In this document: in pieces, positions 25,332 through 34,973 of the stretch | How the letters are laid out: every line of letters starts with the position of its first letter | Position numbering within the stretch: position 1 is the stretch's first letter | Origin: Mycolicibacterium sp. | GTDB taxonomy: Bacteria > Actinomycetota > Actinomycetes > Mycobacteriales > Mycobacteriaceae | Direction: 5' to 3' | Assembly: GCA_020637165.1 (NCBI GenBank) | Contig: JACJWN010000007.1 | Span: forward strand, 1-64,000 | DNA: 64,000 nucleotides | The notes under the pieces: generated by a model | What the model saw: only the letters and a program-made list of their open reading frames with translations | The model's database searches: none | Told to the model about the DNA's origin: nothing | Made by a program: the position numbers and the translations under genes

Positions 25332-26918
25332 ATGCCCGGGCCCGACCAGCAGCGTCAAGTCAGCGGCCTCGCGGCCACCATGACCGTCATCGCGATGGGC
25401 CTGGGCTACAGCATCACCGCGGCGGATCCCACCACCTTGTCGGCCAACCTCGCCGAGGTCCGGCGCGGCCTGGAATTCACCCCCGCCACGGCCAGCTTCC
25501 TTGCCAGCCTGTGCACGCTGACCCTGGCCGCGGCGGTGCTCGGCGCCGGCGCACTCGGTGACCTCGCCGGGATGAAGCGGATGTTCGTCCTGGGCATCTA
25601 CGGTTCGATCGCCTTTGGTGTGCTCGGTGCGCTCGCCCCGCACGTCAGCATCCTCATCGTCGCCCGGGCCGGCCTGGGGATCGCGTTCGCGTTCGTGCTG
25701 GGGCTCTCGCTGGCCATCGTCAACGCCGTCTTCCCGCCCGGCCGCCGAGCCGCGGCGATCGCCTCCTACCTTGGCGCGGGCCACGCCCTGGCGGTGTTTC
25801 AGCCGGCCATCGCCGGCTGGCTGACCACGCACTTCGGTTGGCGCGCCTGCCTTCTCGTCACCCCGGTGCTGGCCCTGCTCACCCTGGTCATCACCCTGCG
25901 CTACGTGCCCGAGACGGTCCGCGACCAACGCAAACTCGACATCCCGGGCATCCTGCTCATCGCCGCGGCGCTGGTGACGGTCATCTACGGCCTGACCGAA
26001 CTGCAGGGCGGCCTCAACGCCGGGGCGCTGGCGCTGATCGCGCTCGGGCTGGGCCTCGGCGTGGCCTTCGTGCGCTGGGAACTGCACACCGACGCCCCGG
26101 CCCTGGACATGCGGATCTTCCGTTCGGCCCGGTTCAACGCCGCGCTGACCGCCGGTGCCACCTTCAATTTCCTCGGCGGCGGCGGCACCATCCTGTTCGC
26201 CTACTACCTGGTGACCATCCGGGGTAAGTCCCCGGAACTGCTCGGCCTGCTGCTGATCCCGGCGATGTTGCTGGCCTCGGCCGCCGCGGTGGGCGCCGGC
26301 CGGGCTGCCGCGCGGTTCGGGGAGCGCACGGTGCTGGTCGCCGGACTGGTGATCCTGCTGGTCAGCATGGTGATGCTGGTGGTCCTCGACGAGCAGACAC
26401 CGATCGCGGTGCTCGGTGTCGCGGTCGCGCTCAACGCCGCCGGGGGAGCGGTGGTACAGACCCCGCAGTCGACGATCATGATGTCCAGCGCACCCCCGGA
26501 ACTCGGCGGGGTGGTCTCGGCGGTCAAACCCGCCGTCGGCCAGGCCGCCTACTCTCTCGGCCCGGCGCTGTTCGCACTGGTCGGCACCACGCTGTTCCTG
26601 CGCGACGGCCGCCACAAACTGGAGAATTCCGGCATCACCGAGGAGCAGGCCCGCGAGGCGCTGCGGGTCGCCCACGGCGGAGCCCCCAACCCGGCCGCCG
26701 GCAGCGAGGTGCTCGATCCGGAGCAGGCCCGCTGGGTGGTGTCGGAAGCCACCGACAGCTGGCTGAACGCCATCCACGACCTCAGCCTCATCATGGCGGT
26801 GGTGCCGGCGGCGGCGATCGTCGTGGCGATGGTGTTGCTGCGCCCGACGCGCGGCCCAACTCGCGGTCCAAATCGGGGTCCAAATCGGGGTCCAAATCGC
26901 GCCGCGAGCGATTCCTGA
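25332..26918 (+). CDS. MFS drug-resistance-type transporter (DHA2, 14 helices)
   Basis: The 528-residue polytopic protein has the loop 2-3 motif GDLAGMKRMFVLGI and helix-5-like motif C GAGHALAVFQPAIAGWL. The size and helix number fit the 14-TM DHA2 family of proton-driven efflux pumps. The C-terminus ends in a 12-bp-encoded repeat (GPTRGPNRGPNRGPNR). It starts at ATG 25332, 61 bases from the divergent fadD8-like gene. Substrates cannot be predicted. Confidence 0.88.
   Translation: MPGPDQQRQVSGLAATMTVIAMGLGYSITAADPTTLSANLAEVRRGLEFTPATASFLASLCTLTLAAAVLGAGALGDLAGMKRMFVLGIYGSIAFGVLGALAPHVSILIVARAGLGIAFAFVLGLSLAIVNAVFPPGRRAAAIASYLGAGHALAVFQPAIAGWLTTHFGWRACLLVTPVLALLTLVITLRYVPETVRDQRKLDIPGILLIAAALVTVIYGLTELQGGLNAGALALIALGLGLGVAFVRWELHTDAPALDMRIFRSARFNAALTAGATFNFLGGGGTILFAYYLVTIRGKSPELLGLLLIPAMLLASAAAVGAGRAAARFGERTVLVAGLVILLVSMVMLVVLDEQTPIAVLGVAVALNAAGGAVVQTPQSTIMMSSAPPELGGVVSAVKPAVGQAAYSLGPALFALVGTTLFLRDGRHKLENSGITEEQAREALRVAHGGAPNPAAGSEVLDPEQARWVVSEATDSWLNAIHDLSLIMAVVPAAAIVVAMVLLRPTRGPTRGPNRGPNRGPNRAASDS
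26853..26900 (+). repeat. 12-bp in-frame tandem repeat in the MFS C-terminus
   Basis: Four 12-base units (two exact ggtccaaatcgg copies plus variants) encode the GPNR repeat in the basic cytoplasmic tail of the transporter. Confidence 0.9.
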
Positions 26919-26936
26919 CGTGGCACGCTAACGAAC

Positions 26937-28505
26937 ATGTCGCAGCCCCCCGAACCGCGCTTCCTCGACGACCGACTTGCCTACTGGGCTGAGGTCAAGC
27001 CCGACGAGCCGGCAATCACCTTCCTGAACCGCACCTTCACCTGGGCCGAACTCAACGAGCGGGTGCGGCGCGCCGCCGGTGCGCTGGCCGATCGCGGTAT
27101 CGGCCGCGGCGACGTCATCGCCTTCCTCGACAAGAACCATCCGGCCTGTGTCGAGACCACCCTGGCCGCGGCGTCGCTGGGCGCGGCGACCGCGATCATC
27201 AACTTCCGGCTGGCCGGCAACGAGATGGACTACGTCCTCAACGACTCCGGTGCCAAGCTGCTCATCGTCGGCGCCGAACTCAAGGGCGGCATCGACGCCA
27301 TCCGCGACCGCCTGCCCGGCGTCGAGCACATCATCTCGGTCACCCCGGAGGGGGGAGAGGGTGACGAGTACGAGGCCATGCTCGCCGCCGCCACACCGCG
27401 CGGGCGCGGCGCCGACGTCAGCCCCGACGACGTGTGCGTGATCATGTACTCCTCGGGCACCACCGGAAAGCCCAAGGGGGTGCGGCTGAGCCAGGCCGCC
27501 CTGATTGCCCACACCCTCAACGCCGCCACCTTCGAGTTCCAACCGGACGACAAGGTGATGGTCTCCATGCCGCTGTTCCACGTCGGCGGAACCTCGTTCG
27601 CGCAGTTCCCCATCCACAACGGCGTACCGAGCATCATGACCCGCGAGGTCGACGGCGCCGCGATGGCAGGCGCATTGATGGCCGGGGCCACCCGCACCTT
27701 CATGGTGCCGGCCGTGCTCGGCAAGGTGATGGAGATGGGGCCGGACGCCGTCGCCCTGTTCCGCCGGCTGCGCACCTTCGTCTACGGCGCCTCGCCGATG
27801 CCCCCGGCGCTGTTGGCCAAGGCGCTCGAGGAGTTTCCGGACACCGACTTCGTCCAGGTCTACGGCCTGACCGAGGTGTGCGGCGCGGTCACCCAACTGT
27901 CCCCGGAGGCCCACCGCGACCCCGCCCACCCCGAGCGCATCAAGAGCGCCGGGCAGCCGGCCGGCCAGGTCGAGGTCAAGGTGGTCAACCCCGACACCCT
28001 CGAGGAGGTGCCGGTCGACCAGCCGGGTGAATTGTGGTTCCGCACACCGCAGGTGATGGAGGGCTACCACAACAAGCCGGAGGCCACCGCCGAGGTCATC
28101 ACCGAAGACGGCTGGTTCCGCACCGGCGACATCGGACGGGTGGACGAGGACGGCTTCGTCTTCGTCGAGGACCGGCTGAAAGACATGATCATCTCCGGCG
28201 GGGAGAACATCTACTCCGTCGAGGTGGAGCGGGCGCTGACCGACCACCCCGCGGTTCTCGACGCCGCGGTGTTCGGCATTCCGGACGAGAAGTGGGGCGA
28301 GTCGGTCAAGGCCGTGGTCGAGCTGTCCGCCGGGCAGCAGGTCACCCCGGAGGAGCTCATCGCCTGGTGCCGGGACCGGCTGGCGCACTACAAGTGCCCG
28401 CGGAGCATCGACATCATGACCGAACTGCCGCGCAACCCGACCGGCAAGCTGTTGAAGAAGGATCTGCGCAAGCCCTACTGGGAGAACCGCGACCGCGCGA
28501 TCTGA
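26937..28505 (+). CDS. Acyl-CoA synthetase (FadD type)
   Basis: The 522-residue ANL ligase has the loop YSSGTTGKPKGVRLS, YGLTEVCGAVTQLSP, the hinge block DGWFRTGDIGRVDEDGFVFVEDRLKDMIISGGENIYSVEVE and the catalytic Lys in NPTGKLLKKDLRKPYW. It probably activates a fatty or aromatic acid as its CoA ester. It starts at ATG 26937 shortly after the MFS gene and overlaps menC by one base, so it may be expressed with menC. Its substrate is unknown; menE is encoded elsewhere, so it is unlikely to be the OSB-CoA ligase. Confidence 0.88.
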   Translation: MSQPPEPRFLDDRLAYWAEVKPDEPAITFLNRTFTWAELNERVRRAAGALADRGIGRGDVIAFLDKNHPACVETTLAAASLGAATAIINFRLAGNEMDYVLNDSGAKLLIVGAELKGGIDAIRDRLPGVEHIISVTPEGGEGDEYEAMLAAATPRGRGADVSPDDVCVIMYSSGTTGKPKGVRLSQAALIAHTLNAATFEFQPDDKVMVSMPLFHVGGTSFAQFPIHNGVPSIMTREVDGAAMAGALMAGATRTFMVPAVLGKVMEMGPDAVALFRRLRTFVYGASPMPPALLAKALEEFPDTDFVQVYGLTEVCGAVTQLSPEAHRDPAHPERIKSAGQPAGQVEVKVVNPDTLEEVPVDQPGELWFRTPQVMEGYHNKPEATAEVITEDGWFRTGDIGRVDEDGFVFVEDRLKDMIISGGENIYSVEVERALTDHPAVLDAAVFGIPDEKWGESVKAVVELSAGQQVTPEELIAWCRDRLAHYKCPRSIDIMTELPRNPTGKLLKKDLRKPYWENRDRAI

Positions 28506-29467
28506 TGAACGTCGGGCTGGCAAGCGTCGAGGACCTGCTGGACCGCCTGCACGTCCTGGCCCTGCCGATGCGGGTGCGCTTCCGCGGGATCACCGTGCGC
28601 GAGGTGGCCCTCATCGACGGGCCCTCGGGCTGGGGCGAGTTCGGGGCCTTCCTCGAGTACCAGCCGCCGGAAGCCGCGCACTGGCTGGCCTCGGCGATCG
28701 AATCCGCCTACGGCGTGCGGCCCCCGGTGCGGCGTCGGCGCATCCCGGTGAACGCCACCGTGCCCGCCGTGGGTCCCGACGTGGTGGCCGCGGTGCTGGC
28801 CCGCTTCCCGGGTGCGACCACGGCCAAGGTCAAGGTCGCCGAGCCGGGGCAAACGCTGGCCGACGACGTCGCCCGGGTCGACGCCGTGCGCGCGGTGATC
28901 CCCACCGTCCGGGTCGACGCCAACGGCGGCTGGACGCCGGATGAGGCCGTCGCGGCCGCCGCGGCACTGACCGCCGAGGGCGCGCTGGAGTACATCGAGC
29001 AGCCCTGCCCCACGGTGGCCGAACTGGCCGAGGTGCGCCGTCGCGTGGACGTGCCGATCGCCGCCGACGAGAGCATCCGCAAGGCCGCCGACCCGCTGGC
29101 CGTGGTGCGGGCCGGGGCCGCCGACATCGCCGTGCTCAAGGTCGCCCCGCTCGGCGGGGTCGGCGCCCTTCTCGACATCGCCGCCCACATCGACATCCCG
29201 GTGGTGATCTCCAGCGCGCTGGACTCCGCGGTCGGCATCGGCGCCGGACTGGCCGCCGCGGCCGCCCTACCGCGCCTGGAGCACGCCTGCGGGCTGGGCA
29301 CCGGCGGGCTGTTCGTCTCCGATGTCGCCGACCTCGTTCCCGTTGACGGATCCCTGCCGGTCGGCGAGGTCGTCCCGGACCCGGCCCGGCTGGCCGACCT
29401 CGCCGCGTCACCTCAGCGACGGGACTGGTGGATCGATCGCGTCCGCCAGTGCTACCCGCTGGTGTGA
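28505..29467 (+). CDS. menC: o-Succinylbenzoate synthase
   Basis: The 320-residue enolase-superfamily enzyme dehydrates SHCHC to o-succinylbenzoate. Metal and base residues are seen in order: TAKVKVAE (base Lys), RVDANGGW (first Asp), YIEQP (Glu), IAADES (Asp) and AVLKVAPLGGV (second base Lys). The N-terminal lobe is short, as usual in actinobacterial MenC. ATG 28505 overlaps the end of the upstream ligase. It is the positional equivalent of Rv0553. Confidence 0.93.
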   Translation: MNVGLASVEDLLDRLHVLALPMRVRFRGITVREVALIDGPSGWGEFGAFLEYQPPEAAHWLASAIESAYGVRPPVRRRRIPVNATVPAVGPDVVAAVLARFPGATTAKVKVAEPGQTLADDVARVDAVRAVIPTVRVDANGGWTPDEAVAAAAALTAEGALEYIEQPCPTVAELAEVRRRVDVPIAADESIRKAADPLAVVRAGAADIAVLKVAPLGGVGALLDIAAHIDIPVVISSALDSAVGIGAGLAAAAALPRLEHACGLGTGGLFVSDVADLVPVDGSLPVGEVVPDPARLADLAASPQRRDWWIDRVRQCYPLV

Positions 29468-29497
29468 GCCCACAGCGCGGTTGCCACACTGTCAGGC

Positions 29498-30004
29498 ATG
29501 GCTGAAATCACACTGAGCGGTAACCCCGTACACACCGTCGGCGAACTTCCCCCGGTCGGGTCGCCGGCCCCCGGATTCACTTTGACCGGCACCGACCTCG
29601 GGACGGTCGGCAGCGACGAGTTCCGCGGAAAGACCCTGCTGCTCAACATCTTCCCCTCGGTGGACACCCCGGTGTGCGCCAACAGTGTGCGCAAGTTCAA
29701 CGAGCAGGCCGCCGCGAGCGGGCTGTCTGTGCTGTGCGTGTCGAAGGATCTGCCCTTCACGCTGTCCCGGTTCTGCGGCGCCGAGGGCATCGAGAACGTC
29801 ACCTCGGCCTCGGCCTTCCGGGACAGCTTCGGCGAGGACTATGGCGTCACCATGGCCGACGGGGCGATGGCCGGACTGCTGGCCCGGTCGGTGGTGGTGG
29901 TCGCCGCCGACGGCACCGTGGCCTACACCCAACTGGTTCCCGAGATCGCCGAAGAGCCTGATTACGACGCCGCACTGGCCGCTGCCGCCGCCGCAGCGGG
30001 CTAG
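29498..30004 (+). CDS. tpx: Thiol peroxidase Tpx
   Basis: The 168-residue atypical 2-Cys peroxiredoxin reduces peroxides with electrons from thioredoxin. The peroxidatic Cys60 is in FPSVDTPVCANS, the resolving Cys93 is in LSRFCGAEG, and a third Cys is at 80 (SVLCVSKDL). These are the same three positions known in M. tuberculosis Tpx. The GlnVal-type family C-terminus (TYxQLVPEIAEEPDY) is also present. In H37Rv the gene lies elsewhere (Rv1932), so its position here is a difference in gene order. Confidence 0.94.
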   Translation: MAEITLSGNPVHTVGELPPVGSPAPGFTLTGTDLGTVGSDEFRGKTLLLNIFPSVDTPVCANSVRKFNEQAAASGLSVLCVSKDLPFTLSRFCGAEGIENVTSASAFRDSFGEDYGVTMADGAMAGLLARSVVVVAADGTVAYTQLVPEIAEEPDYDAALAAAAAAAG

Positions 30005-30010
30005 CCCCGC

Positions 30011-30796
30011 GTGACCAACCTGGCCTACAACGACAGCGGGTCGGGCGACCCGGTGCTGTTCATCTCCGGCACCGGCGGGGCCGGTCGCACCTGGCACATC
30101 CACCAGGTGCCGGCCTTCCTGCAGGCGGGCTACCGCTGTGTGACCTTCGATAACCGCGGCATCGGCGAGACCGAGAACGCCGGCGGCTTCTCCACGCCGC
30201 AGATGGTCGCCGACACCGCCGAACTGATCGAACGGGCGATCGGCGGACCCACTCGCCTTGTTGCGCTGTCGATGGGGGCCTTCATCGCCCAGGAACTCAT
30301 GCTGGTCCGCCCCGAACTGGTGACCCAGGCCGTGCTGATGGGCACCCGCGGGCGGCTGGACGCCACCCGCAAGGCGTTTCGCGCCGCCGACCTGGCGATG
30401 GCCGACTCCGCTGCCGAGCTGCCCCCCGCCTACGCGGCGAAAGTTCGTGTGCTGGAGAACTTCTCACCCAAGACCATCAACGGGCCGGGGATCGGCGACT
30501 GGATGGAGATGTTCACCGCCTTCCCGCTCCGGCGGACACCCGGCTGGCGTGCTCAACTGACCGTGGCGCCGACGGAGAATAGGCTGCCGTCCTACCGCTC
30601 CATCGCCGCAGAGGTGCTGGTGATCGGCTTCGCCGACGATGTCATCACCCCGCCGGCGCTGGGCCGCGAGGTGGGGGAGGCCATCCCCGGGGGCCGCTAT
30701 GTGCAGATCGCCAATGCCGGCCACCTCGGTTTCCTGGAGCGCCCCGAGCAGGTCAACGCCGCGATGCTGGACTTCTTCGCGGGCACCCTCATCTGA
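30011..30796 (+). CDS. bpoC: Alpha/beta hydrolase, BpoC-like
   Basis: The 261-residue alpha/beta hydrolase has the oxyanion-hole segment LFISGTGGAGRTWH, the nucleophile elbow ALSMGAFIAQEL (Ser in LSMG), an acid near FADDVITP and the catalytic His in NAGHLGFLERPEQV. Such proteins were named bromoperoxidases but are serine hydrolases. Position matches Rv0554 between menC and menD, but no direct role in menaquinone synthesis is shown. GTG 30011 follows tpx by 6 bases. Confidence 0.87.
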   Translation: MTNLAYNDSGSGDPVLFISGTGGAGRTWHIHQVPAFLQAGYRCVTFDNRGIGETENAGGFSTPQMVADTAELIERAIGGPTRLVALSMGAFIAQELMLVRPELVTQAVLMGTRGRLDATRKAFRAADLAMADSAAELPPAYAAKVRVLENFSPKTINGPGIGDWMEMFTAFPLRRTPGWRAQLTVAPTENRLPSYRSIAAEVLVIGFADDVITPPALGREVGEAIPGGRYVQIANAGHLGFLERPEQVNAAMLDFFAGTLI

Positions 30797-30858
30797 GGGT
30801 TAACCCCTGATGGCGGTGTAGAACACTTTAAGCGTCTATAGGGCGCTGTAGAGATCCC

Positions 30859-31701
30859 ATGAACCTCGCTGAGTGGGCCGAGTCTCAGGTCATCGCCGGG
30901 GTTACTGCGTACCGCTGGTTCCGTGCGGGGGAGTTGCCTGTCCCGGCCCGCAAAGTGGGCGGCCTGATCCTGGTCGACCCCCGTCGTCGCCGTGGGGCGC
31001 ACCGCCGAGACGGTGGTGTACGCGCGAGTGTCTTCCGCCGATCAGAAGTCCGACCTCGACCGGCAGGTTGCGCGGGTGACCGTCTGGGCCACCGGTCAGG
31101 GAATCTCGGTGGATCGTGTGGTGACCGAGGTTGGCTGGCCAGTGAGTACGGCCACGTGGTGATCGAGGATCTCGACGTAGCCGCCATGAAACGGAGCATG
31201 GGGCGGCGGGCTTTCCGCCGCTCTGTCTGTGATGCCGCGATGGGACTGCTCAGACCGCAGTTGGTCTACAAAACCGCCCGTCACGGCGTGACCCTCACGG
31301 TGGCGGATCGCTGGTTTGCCTCCAGCCAGATCCATCACGGCTGCTTGCAGTCCGACGGTTCGCCGTGCCGGCTGGAAAGCAAGCGGGATTCGGGGAAGAT
31401 CACGATGGACAAAGTCCTTCGCTGCCCGATCACCGGTGAAGACGTGGACCGCGACATCAACGCGGCCCGCAACCTCCGCGACTGGCCGGAGCTGCCAGTC
31501 GACGCCCAGTCAGGGCGTCACCCCCGCCCGTCAGCAGTTCCAGGGACGGCCCTGGAGACCGCGGCTCAGACAGTCGGCACAACCGACCGCCTGGGGAGTT
31601 CGCCTAAGACCACCCGTCACACAGCGGCCGCGAGCGATGAGGGCAGAACCAAAGCGACGCCCAACCCCGTCGCAGCGGAACCCCGCAAGAGGAGCGCCTA
31701 A
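30859..31701 (+). pseudogene. IS607-family relic: TnpA remnant joined to TnpB C-terminus
   Basis: The first 40 residues (MNLAEWAESQVIAGVTAYRWFRAGELPVPARKVGGLILVD) are the MerR-like HTH of an IS607 serine recombinase. The catalytic part (VVYARVSSADQKSDLDRQVARV) continues in a different frame after a shift near 30977 and ends at about 31140. From there the original frame encodes the last third of TnpB: IEDLDVAAMK (RuvC Glu), YKTARHGVTLTVADRWFASS, a degraded zinc finger and DRDINAARN (RuvC Asp). The first RuvC Asp and most of both genes are lost. The frame happens to stay open for 280 codons. The end overlaps the upstream ATG of menD. Confidence 0.85.
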
Positions 31702-31748
31702 TGATCACCAAAGATCACTCAGACGCAACGGTGTGGCAACCTGTGCTC

Positions 31749-33377
31749 ATGGCGAACCCCTCGACGACCCAGGCGCGGGTCGTTGTGGACGAACTCATCC
31801 GCGGCGGCGTGCGTGACGTGGTGTTGTGCCCGGGCAGCCGCAACGCCCCGTTGGCGTTCGCTCTGGCCGACGCCGACCGGGCCGGGGCGCTGCGCCTGCA
31901 CGTTCGCATCGACGAGCGCACCGCCGGCTACCTGGCCATCGGACTGGCCGCCGGCAGCGGACGCCCGGTCCCCATCGCGATGACCTCGGGCACCGCGGTG
32001 GCCAACCTCGGTCCTGCGGTGATCGAGGCCAACTACGCCCGCGTTCCGCTGATCGTGCTCAGCGCCAACCGGCCCTACGAACTTCTCGGCACCGGCGCCA
32101 ACCAGACCATGGAGCAGCTGGGCTACTTCGGTTCCCAGGTCCGTGCCGCCATCAGCCTGGGGCTGGCCGAAGACGTCCCGGACCGTCTCGACGGGCTCAA
32201 CGCCCAGTGGCGCTCGGCCACCTGTCGTGTGCTGGCGGCCGCCACCGGTGCCCGCACCGCCAACGCCGGACCGGTCCAGTTCGACATCCCCCTGCGCGAA
32301 CCCCTTGTCCCCGAACCTGATTCGGACCCGGCCGATTTCCCGCCCGGACGCCCGGGGGGCAGGCCGTGGACCTACAGCCCGCCGGTCTCCTTCGACCAGC
32401 CGTTGCCCATCGACCTCACCGAGGACACCGTCGTCATCTCCGGCCACGGCGCCGGCGTGCACCCGAACCTGGCGCAGCTGCCCACCGTCGCCGAGCCGAC
32501 CGCCCCGCCGCCAGCCGTCCCGCTGCATCCGCTGGCGCTGGCCGCGCTGCGCCCCCGGCAGGTCATCATGGCCGGCCGGCCCACCCTGCATCGACCGGTC
32601 TCGGCGCTGCTGGCCGACGCCTCGGTGCCGGTGTACGCGCTGACCACCGGCCCGCGCTGGCCCGATGTCTCGGGCAACTCCGCGGCCACCGGCACCCGCG
32701 CCGAGACGTCCGGCAGCCCGGACCCGCAGTGGCTGGAGAGGTGTGAGCGGGCCCACCGCCATGCGCTGGCCGCGGTCCGGGAGCAGTTGGCCGCTCACCC
32801 GCTGACCACCGGCCTGCACGTGGCCGCCGCGGTGGCCGCGGCGCTGCGCCCCGGGGACCAACTGGTGCTCGGTGCCTCCAACCCGGTCCGCGATGCCGCG
32901 CTGGTGGGTTTGAACACCGAGGGGATCGCGGTGCGCTCCAACCGCGGGGTGGCCGGTATCGACGGCACCGTCTCGACGGCCATCGGCGCCGCCCTGGCGC
33001 ACGCCGGCCGCACCATCGCGCTGCTGGGTGATCTGACCTTTGTCCACGACGCCTCCGGGCTGCTGATCGGCCCGACCGAGCCGACACCGCGCGACCTCAC
33101 CATCGTGGTGTCCAACGACAACGGCGGCGGCATTTTCGAACTTCTCGAGCAGGGTGATCCGCGCTTTTCCGACGTGTCCTCGCGGATCTTCGGCACCCCG
33201 CACGACGTCGACGTCGGGGCGCTGTGCCGGGCCTACCACGTCGAGGCGCGCCAGATCGAGGTCGGCGACCTTCAGGGCATCCTCGACGAACCGCACGCCG
33301 GCCTGCAGGTGCTGGAGGTCAAGGCCGACCGGTCGTCGCTGCGGCAGCTGCATGCCGCCATCCGGGCTGGCCTGTGA
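31749..33377 (+). CDS. menD: SEPHCHC synthase MenD
   Basis: The 542-residue ThDP-dependent enzyme makes the first committed intermediate of menaquinone from isochorismate and 2-oxoglutarate. It shows [12 protein letters not shown], the activating Glu in [33 protein letters not shown], and the ThDP motif [13 protein letters not shown]...[14 protein letters not shown] 31749 ([17 protein letters not shown]) was chosen because the 16 codons before it derive from the end of the IS607 relic; ATG 31701 is the alternative. Its own promoter may lie within the relic. Confidence 0.93.
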   Translation: MANPSTTQARVVVDELIRGGVRDVVLCPGSRNAPLAFALADADRAGALRLHVRIDERTAGYLAIGLAAGSGRPVPIAMTSGTAVANLGPAVIEANYARVPLIVLSANRPYELLGTGANQTMEQLGYFGSQVRAAISLGLAEDVPDRLDGLNAQWRSATCRVLAAATGARTANAGPVQFDIPLREPLVPEPDSDPADFPPGRPGGRPWTYSPPVSFDQPLPIDLTEDTVVISGHGAGVHPNLAQLPTVAEPTAPPPAVPLHPLALAALRPRQVIMAGRPTLHRPVSALLADASVPVYALTTGPRWPDVSGNSAATGTRAETSGSPDPQWLERCERAHRHALAAVREQLAAHPLTTGLHVAAAVAAALRPGDQLVLGASNPVRDAALVGLNTEGIAVRSNRGVAGIDGTVSTAIGAALAHAGRTIALLGDLTFVHDASGLLIGPTEPTPRDLTIVVSNDNGGGIFELLEQGDPRFSDVSSRIFGTPHDVDVGALCRAYHVEARQIEVGDLQGILDEPHAGLQVLEVKADRSSLRQLHAAIRAGL

Positions 33378-33877
33378 TCGCTCGGTTGCAGGCCCTGCTG
33401 AGGCCCGCGCTGCCGCTCCGGGACCCGGAACTCCCCGACACCGCACGACGAAAAGCGTTGCGCTGGGCCAAGACCGCGGTCTGGATCCTCGCCGGAGTCG
33501 TCACTTTGCAGTCGATTCTGTTGGTCGCCGGCGCGTGGCGCAACGACCGCCAGATCGAGTCGCACATGGGTGTGGCCGAGGCCCAGGTGCTCTCCGCCGG
33601 ACCTCGCCGCTCGACCATCGAGTTCGTCACCCCCGACCGTGTCACCTACCGTCCTGAACTCGGCGTGCTGTACCCCTCGGAACTGGCCACCGGGATGCGC
33701 ATCTACGTCGAATACGACGCCACCGACCCGGATCTCGTTCGGGTGCAGAACCGCAACGCATCGCTGGCCATCATCCCGGCCGCTTCCGTGGCGGTGCTCG
33801 GGTGGCTGATCGGTGCAGCGGCTCTGGCCGCGCTCGTGTGGCTGGAGAAACGGCCGGTGCGGCAGATACCTGGCTGA
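33374..33877 (+). CDS. DUF3592-type membrane protein (Rv0556-like)
   Basis: The 167-residue protein has two membrane helices (about residues 33-55 and 128-150) with an external domain between them ([46 protein letters not shown]), typical of DUF3592. GTG 33374 overlaps the menD stop by four bases (GTGA), so it is coupled to menD. Function unknown. Confidence 0.8.
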   Translation: MIARLQALLRPALPLRDPELPDTARRKALRWAKTAVWILAGVVTLQSILLVAGAWRNDRQIESHMGVAEAQVLSAGPRRSTIEFVTPDRVTYRPELGVLYPSELATGMRIYVEYDATDPDLVRVQNRNASLAIIPAASVAVLGWLIGAAALAALVWLEKRPVRQIPG

Positions 33878-34024
33878 AACGCAAAGTTCACCTGTGATGT
33901 TGGTGAGAGGCCTTTCGCCGTTGGTTTGAGCCCGTGCACAATGGGAAATGGTTCGTGAAGCAAATCGCCAACCGCACAAATGCTTTCGAACACGTCATGA
34001 GCAATGGCGGAGGGGGTAAATAAC

Positions 34025-34189
34025 ATGGATGACAGGCTGTTTCACCAGGATCTGCACGGATTCGCCGTGGAGCTGCGGCAGCTCGCCTACACCATGCCCG
34101 CCGGCCACGAAGATCGTCTGATCCATCTCAGCGACCGGATGGTCGCGCGGTCGCGGCAGAACCGAACGGTCGAGCAGCGCGGGGCTTGA
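34025..34189 (+). CDS. Small hypothetical protein upstream of menG
   Basis: The 54-residue soluble protein ([47 protein letters not shown]...) is predicted mostly helical. A strong purine-rich site (GGAGGGGG) lies 9-16 bases before ATG 34025. It is 13 bases from menG, and an AT-rich leader precedes it (33878-34003). Not recognised. Codon use and the ribosome-binding site support it as a real gene. Confidence 0.5.
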   Translation: MDDRLFHQDLHGFAVELRQLAYTMPAGHEDRLIHLSDRMVARSRQNRTVEQRGA

Positions 34190-34202
34190 TAGCGTCTGGC
34201 GG

Positions 34203-34898
34203 GTGAGTCGAGCCTCGCTGGACAAGGACCCGCGCGATGTGGCGTCGATGTTCGACGGGGTGGCCCGTCGCTACGACATCACCAACACCGTGCTCTCGGG
34301 GGGCCGGGACCGGCATTGGCGCCGGGCCACGCGGGCGGCCCTGGCGCTGAAGCCCGGCGAGGAGGTTCTTGACCTGGCCGCCGGCACATCGGTCTCGACG
34401 GTCGAGCTGGCCAAATCGGGGGCCTGGTGCCTGGCCGCGGACTTCTCGGTGGGCATGCTGCACGCCGGTGCAGCCCGGCCGGTTCCCAAGGTGGCCGCCG
34501 ATGCCACCCGGCTGCCTTTCGGCGATGCCACCTTCGACGCGGTGACCATCAGTTTCGGCCTTCGCAACGTTGTGGACTTCAGCGCGGGCCTGAAGGAAAT
34601 GGCGCGGGTCACCCGGCCCGGCGGGCGGCTGGTGGTGTGCGAGTTCTCCACGCCCACGGTGCCGGTGTTCTCCCGCGTCTACAAGGAGTACCTGATGCGG
34701 GCACTGCCGCGGGTGGCCAGCGCGGTCTCCAGCAACCCGGAGGCCTACATCTACCTGGCCGAGTCCATCAGGGCCTGGCCCGACCAGCCGGCGCTGGCCC
34801 GCAGCATTGAGCAGGCCGGCTGGAGCGCGGTGCGCTGGCGCAACCTCACCGGCGGGATCGTCGCCCTGCACGCGGCGGTCAAGCCCGCCCGGCGCTGA
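34203..34898 (+). CDS. menG: Demethylmenaquinone methyltransferase
   Basis: The 231-residue SAM-dependent methyltransferase of the UbiE family makes the last methylation to menaquinone. Family signatures are [25 protein letters not shown] at the N-terminus, [15 protein letters not shown] (SAM motif I), [23 protein letters not shown] and the C-terminal [20 protein letters not shown]. It starts at GTG 34203. It is the equivalent of Rv0558 and converges on menJ with a hairpin between. Confidence 0.93.
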   Translation: MSRASLDKDPRDVASMFDGVARRYDITNTVLSGGRDRHWRRATRAALALKPGEEVLDLAAGTSVSTVELAKSGAWCLAADFSVGMLHAGAARPVPKVAADATRLPFGDATFDAVTISFGLRNVVDFSAGLKEMARVTRPGGRLVVCEFSTPTVPVFSRVYKEYLMRALPRVASAVSSNPEAYIYLAESIRAWPDQPALARSIEQAGWSAVRWRNLTGGIVALHAAVKPARR

Positions 34899-34913
34899 CT
34901 GCTTCGGCGCTGA

Positions 34914-34964
34914 CAACTTTGGCGCGCTCATCGCCGCTCAGCGACGAAAACCGCGCCAAAGTTG
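34914..34964. terminator. Hairpin between convergent menG and menJ
   Basis: Thirteen-base perfect arms (CAACTTTGGCGCG at 34914-34926 and its complement at 34952-34964) enclose a 25-base loop with a small inner stem. Its place 16 bases after menG and 10 bases after the end of menJ suits a two-way terminator, though there is no long T run. Confidence 0.6.
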
Positions 34965-34973
34965 GGGGAGAAC

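Noticed and set aside
23411..25561. 716-residue plus-strand frame
   Set aside because: It is antisense to the fadD8-like and HAD genes and has only low-complexity composition.
26937..28505. Considered as menE because it is next to menC
   Set aside because: A better menE, with matching motifs and Rv0542c-like sequence, is at 17840-18952.
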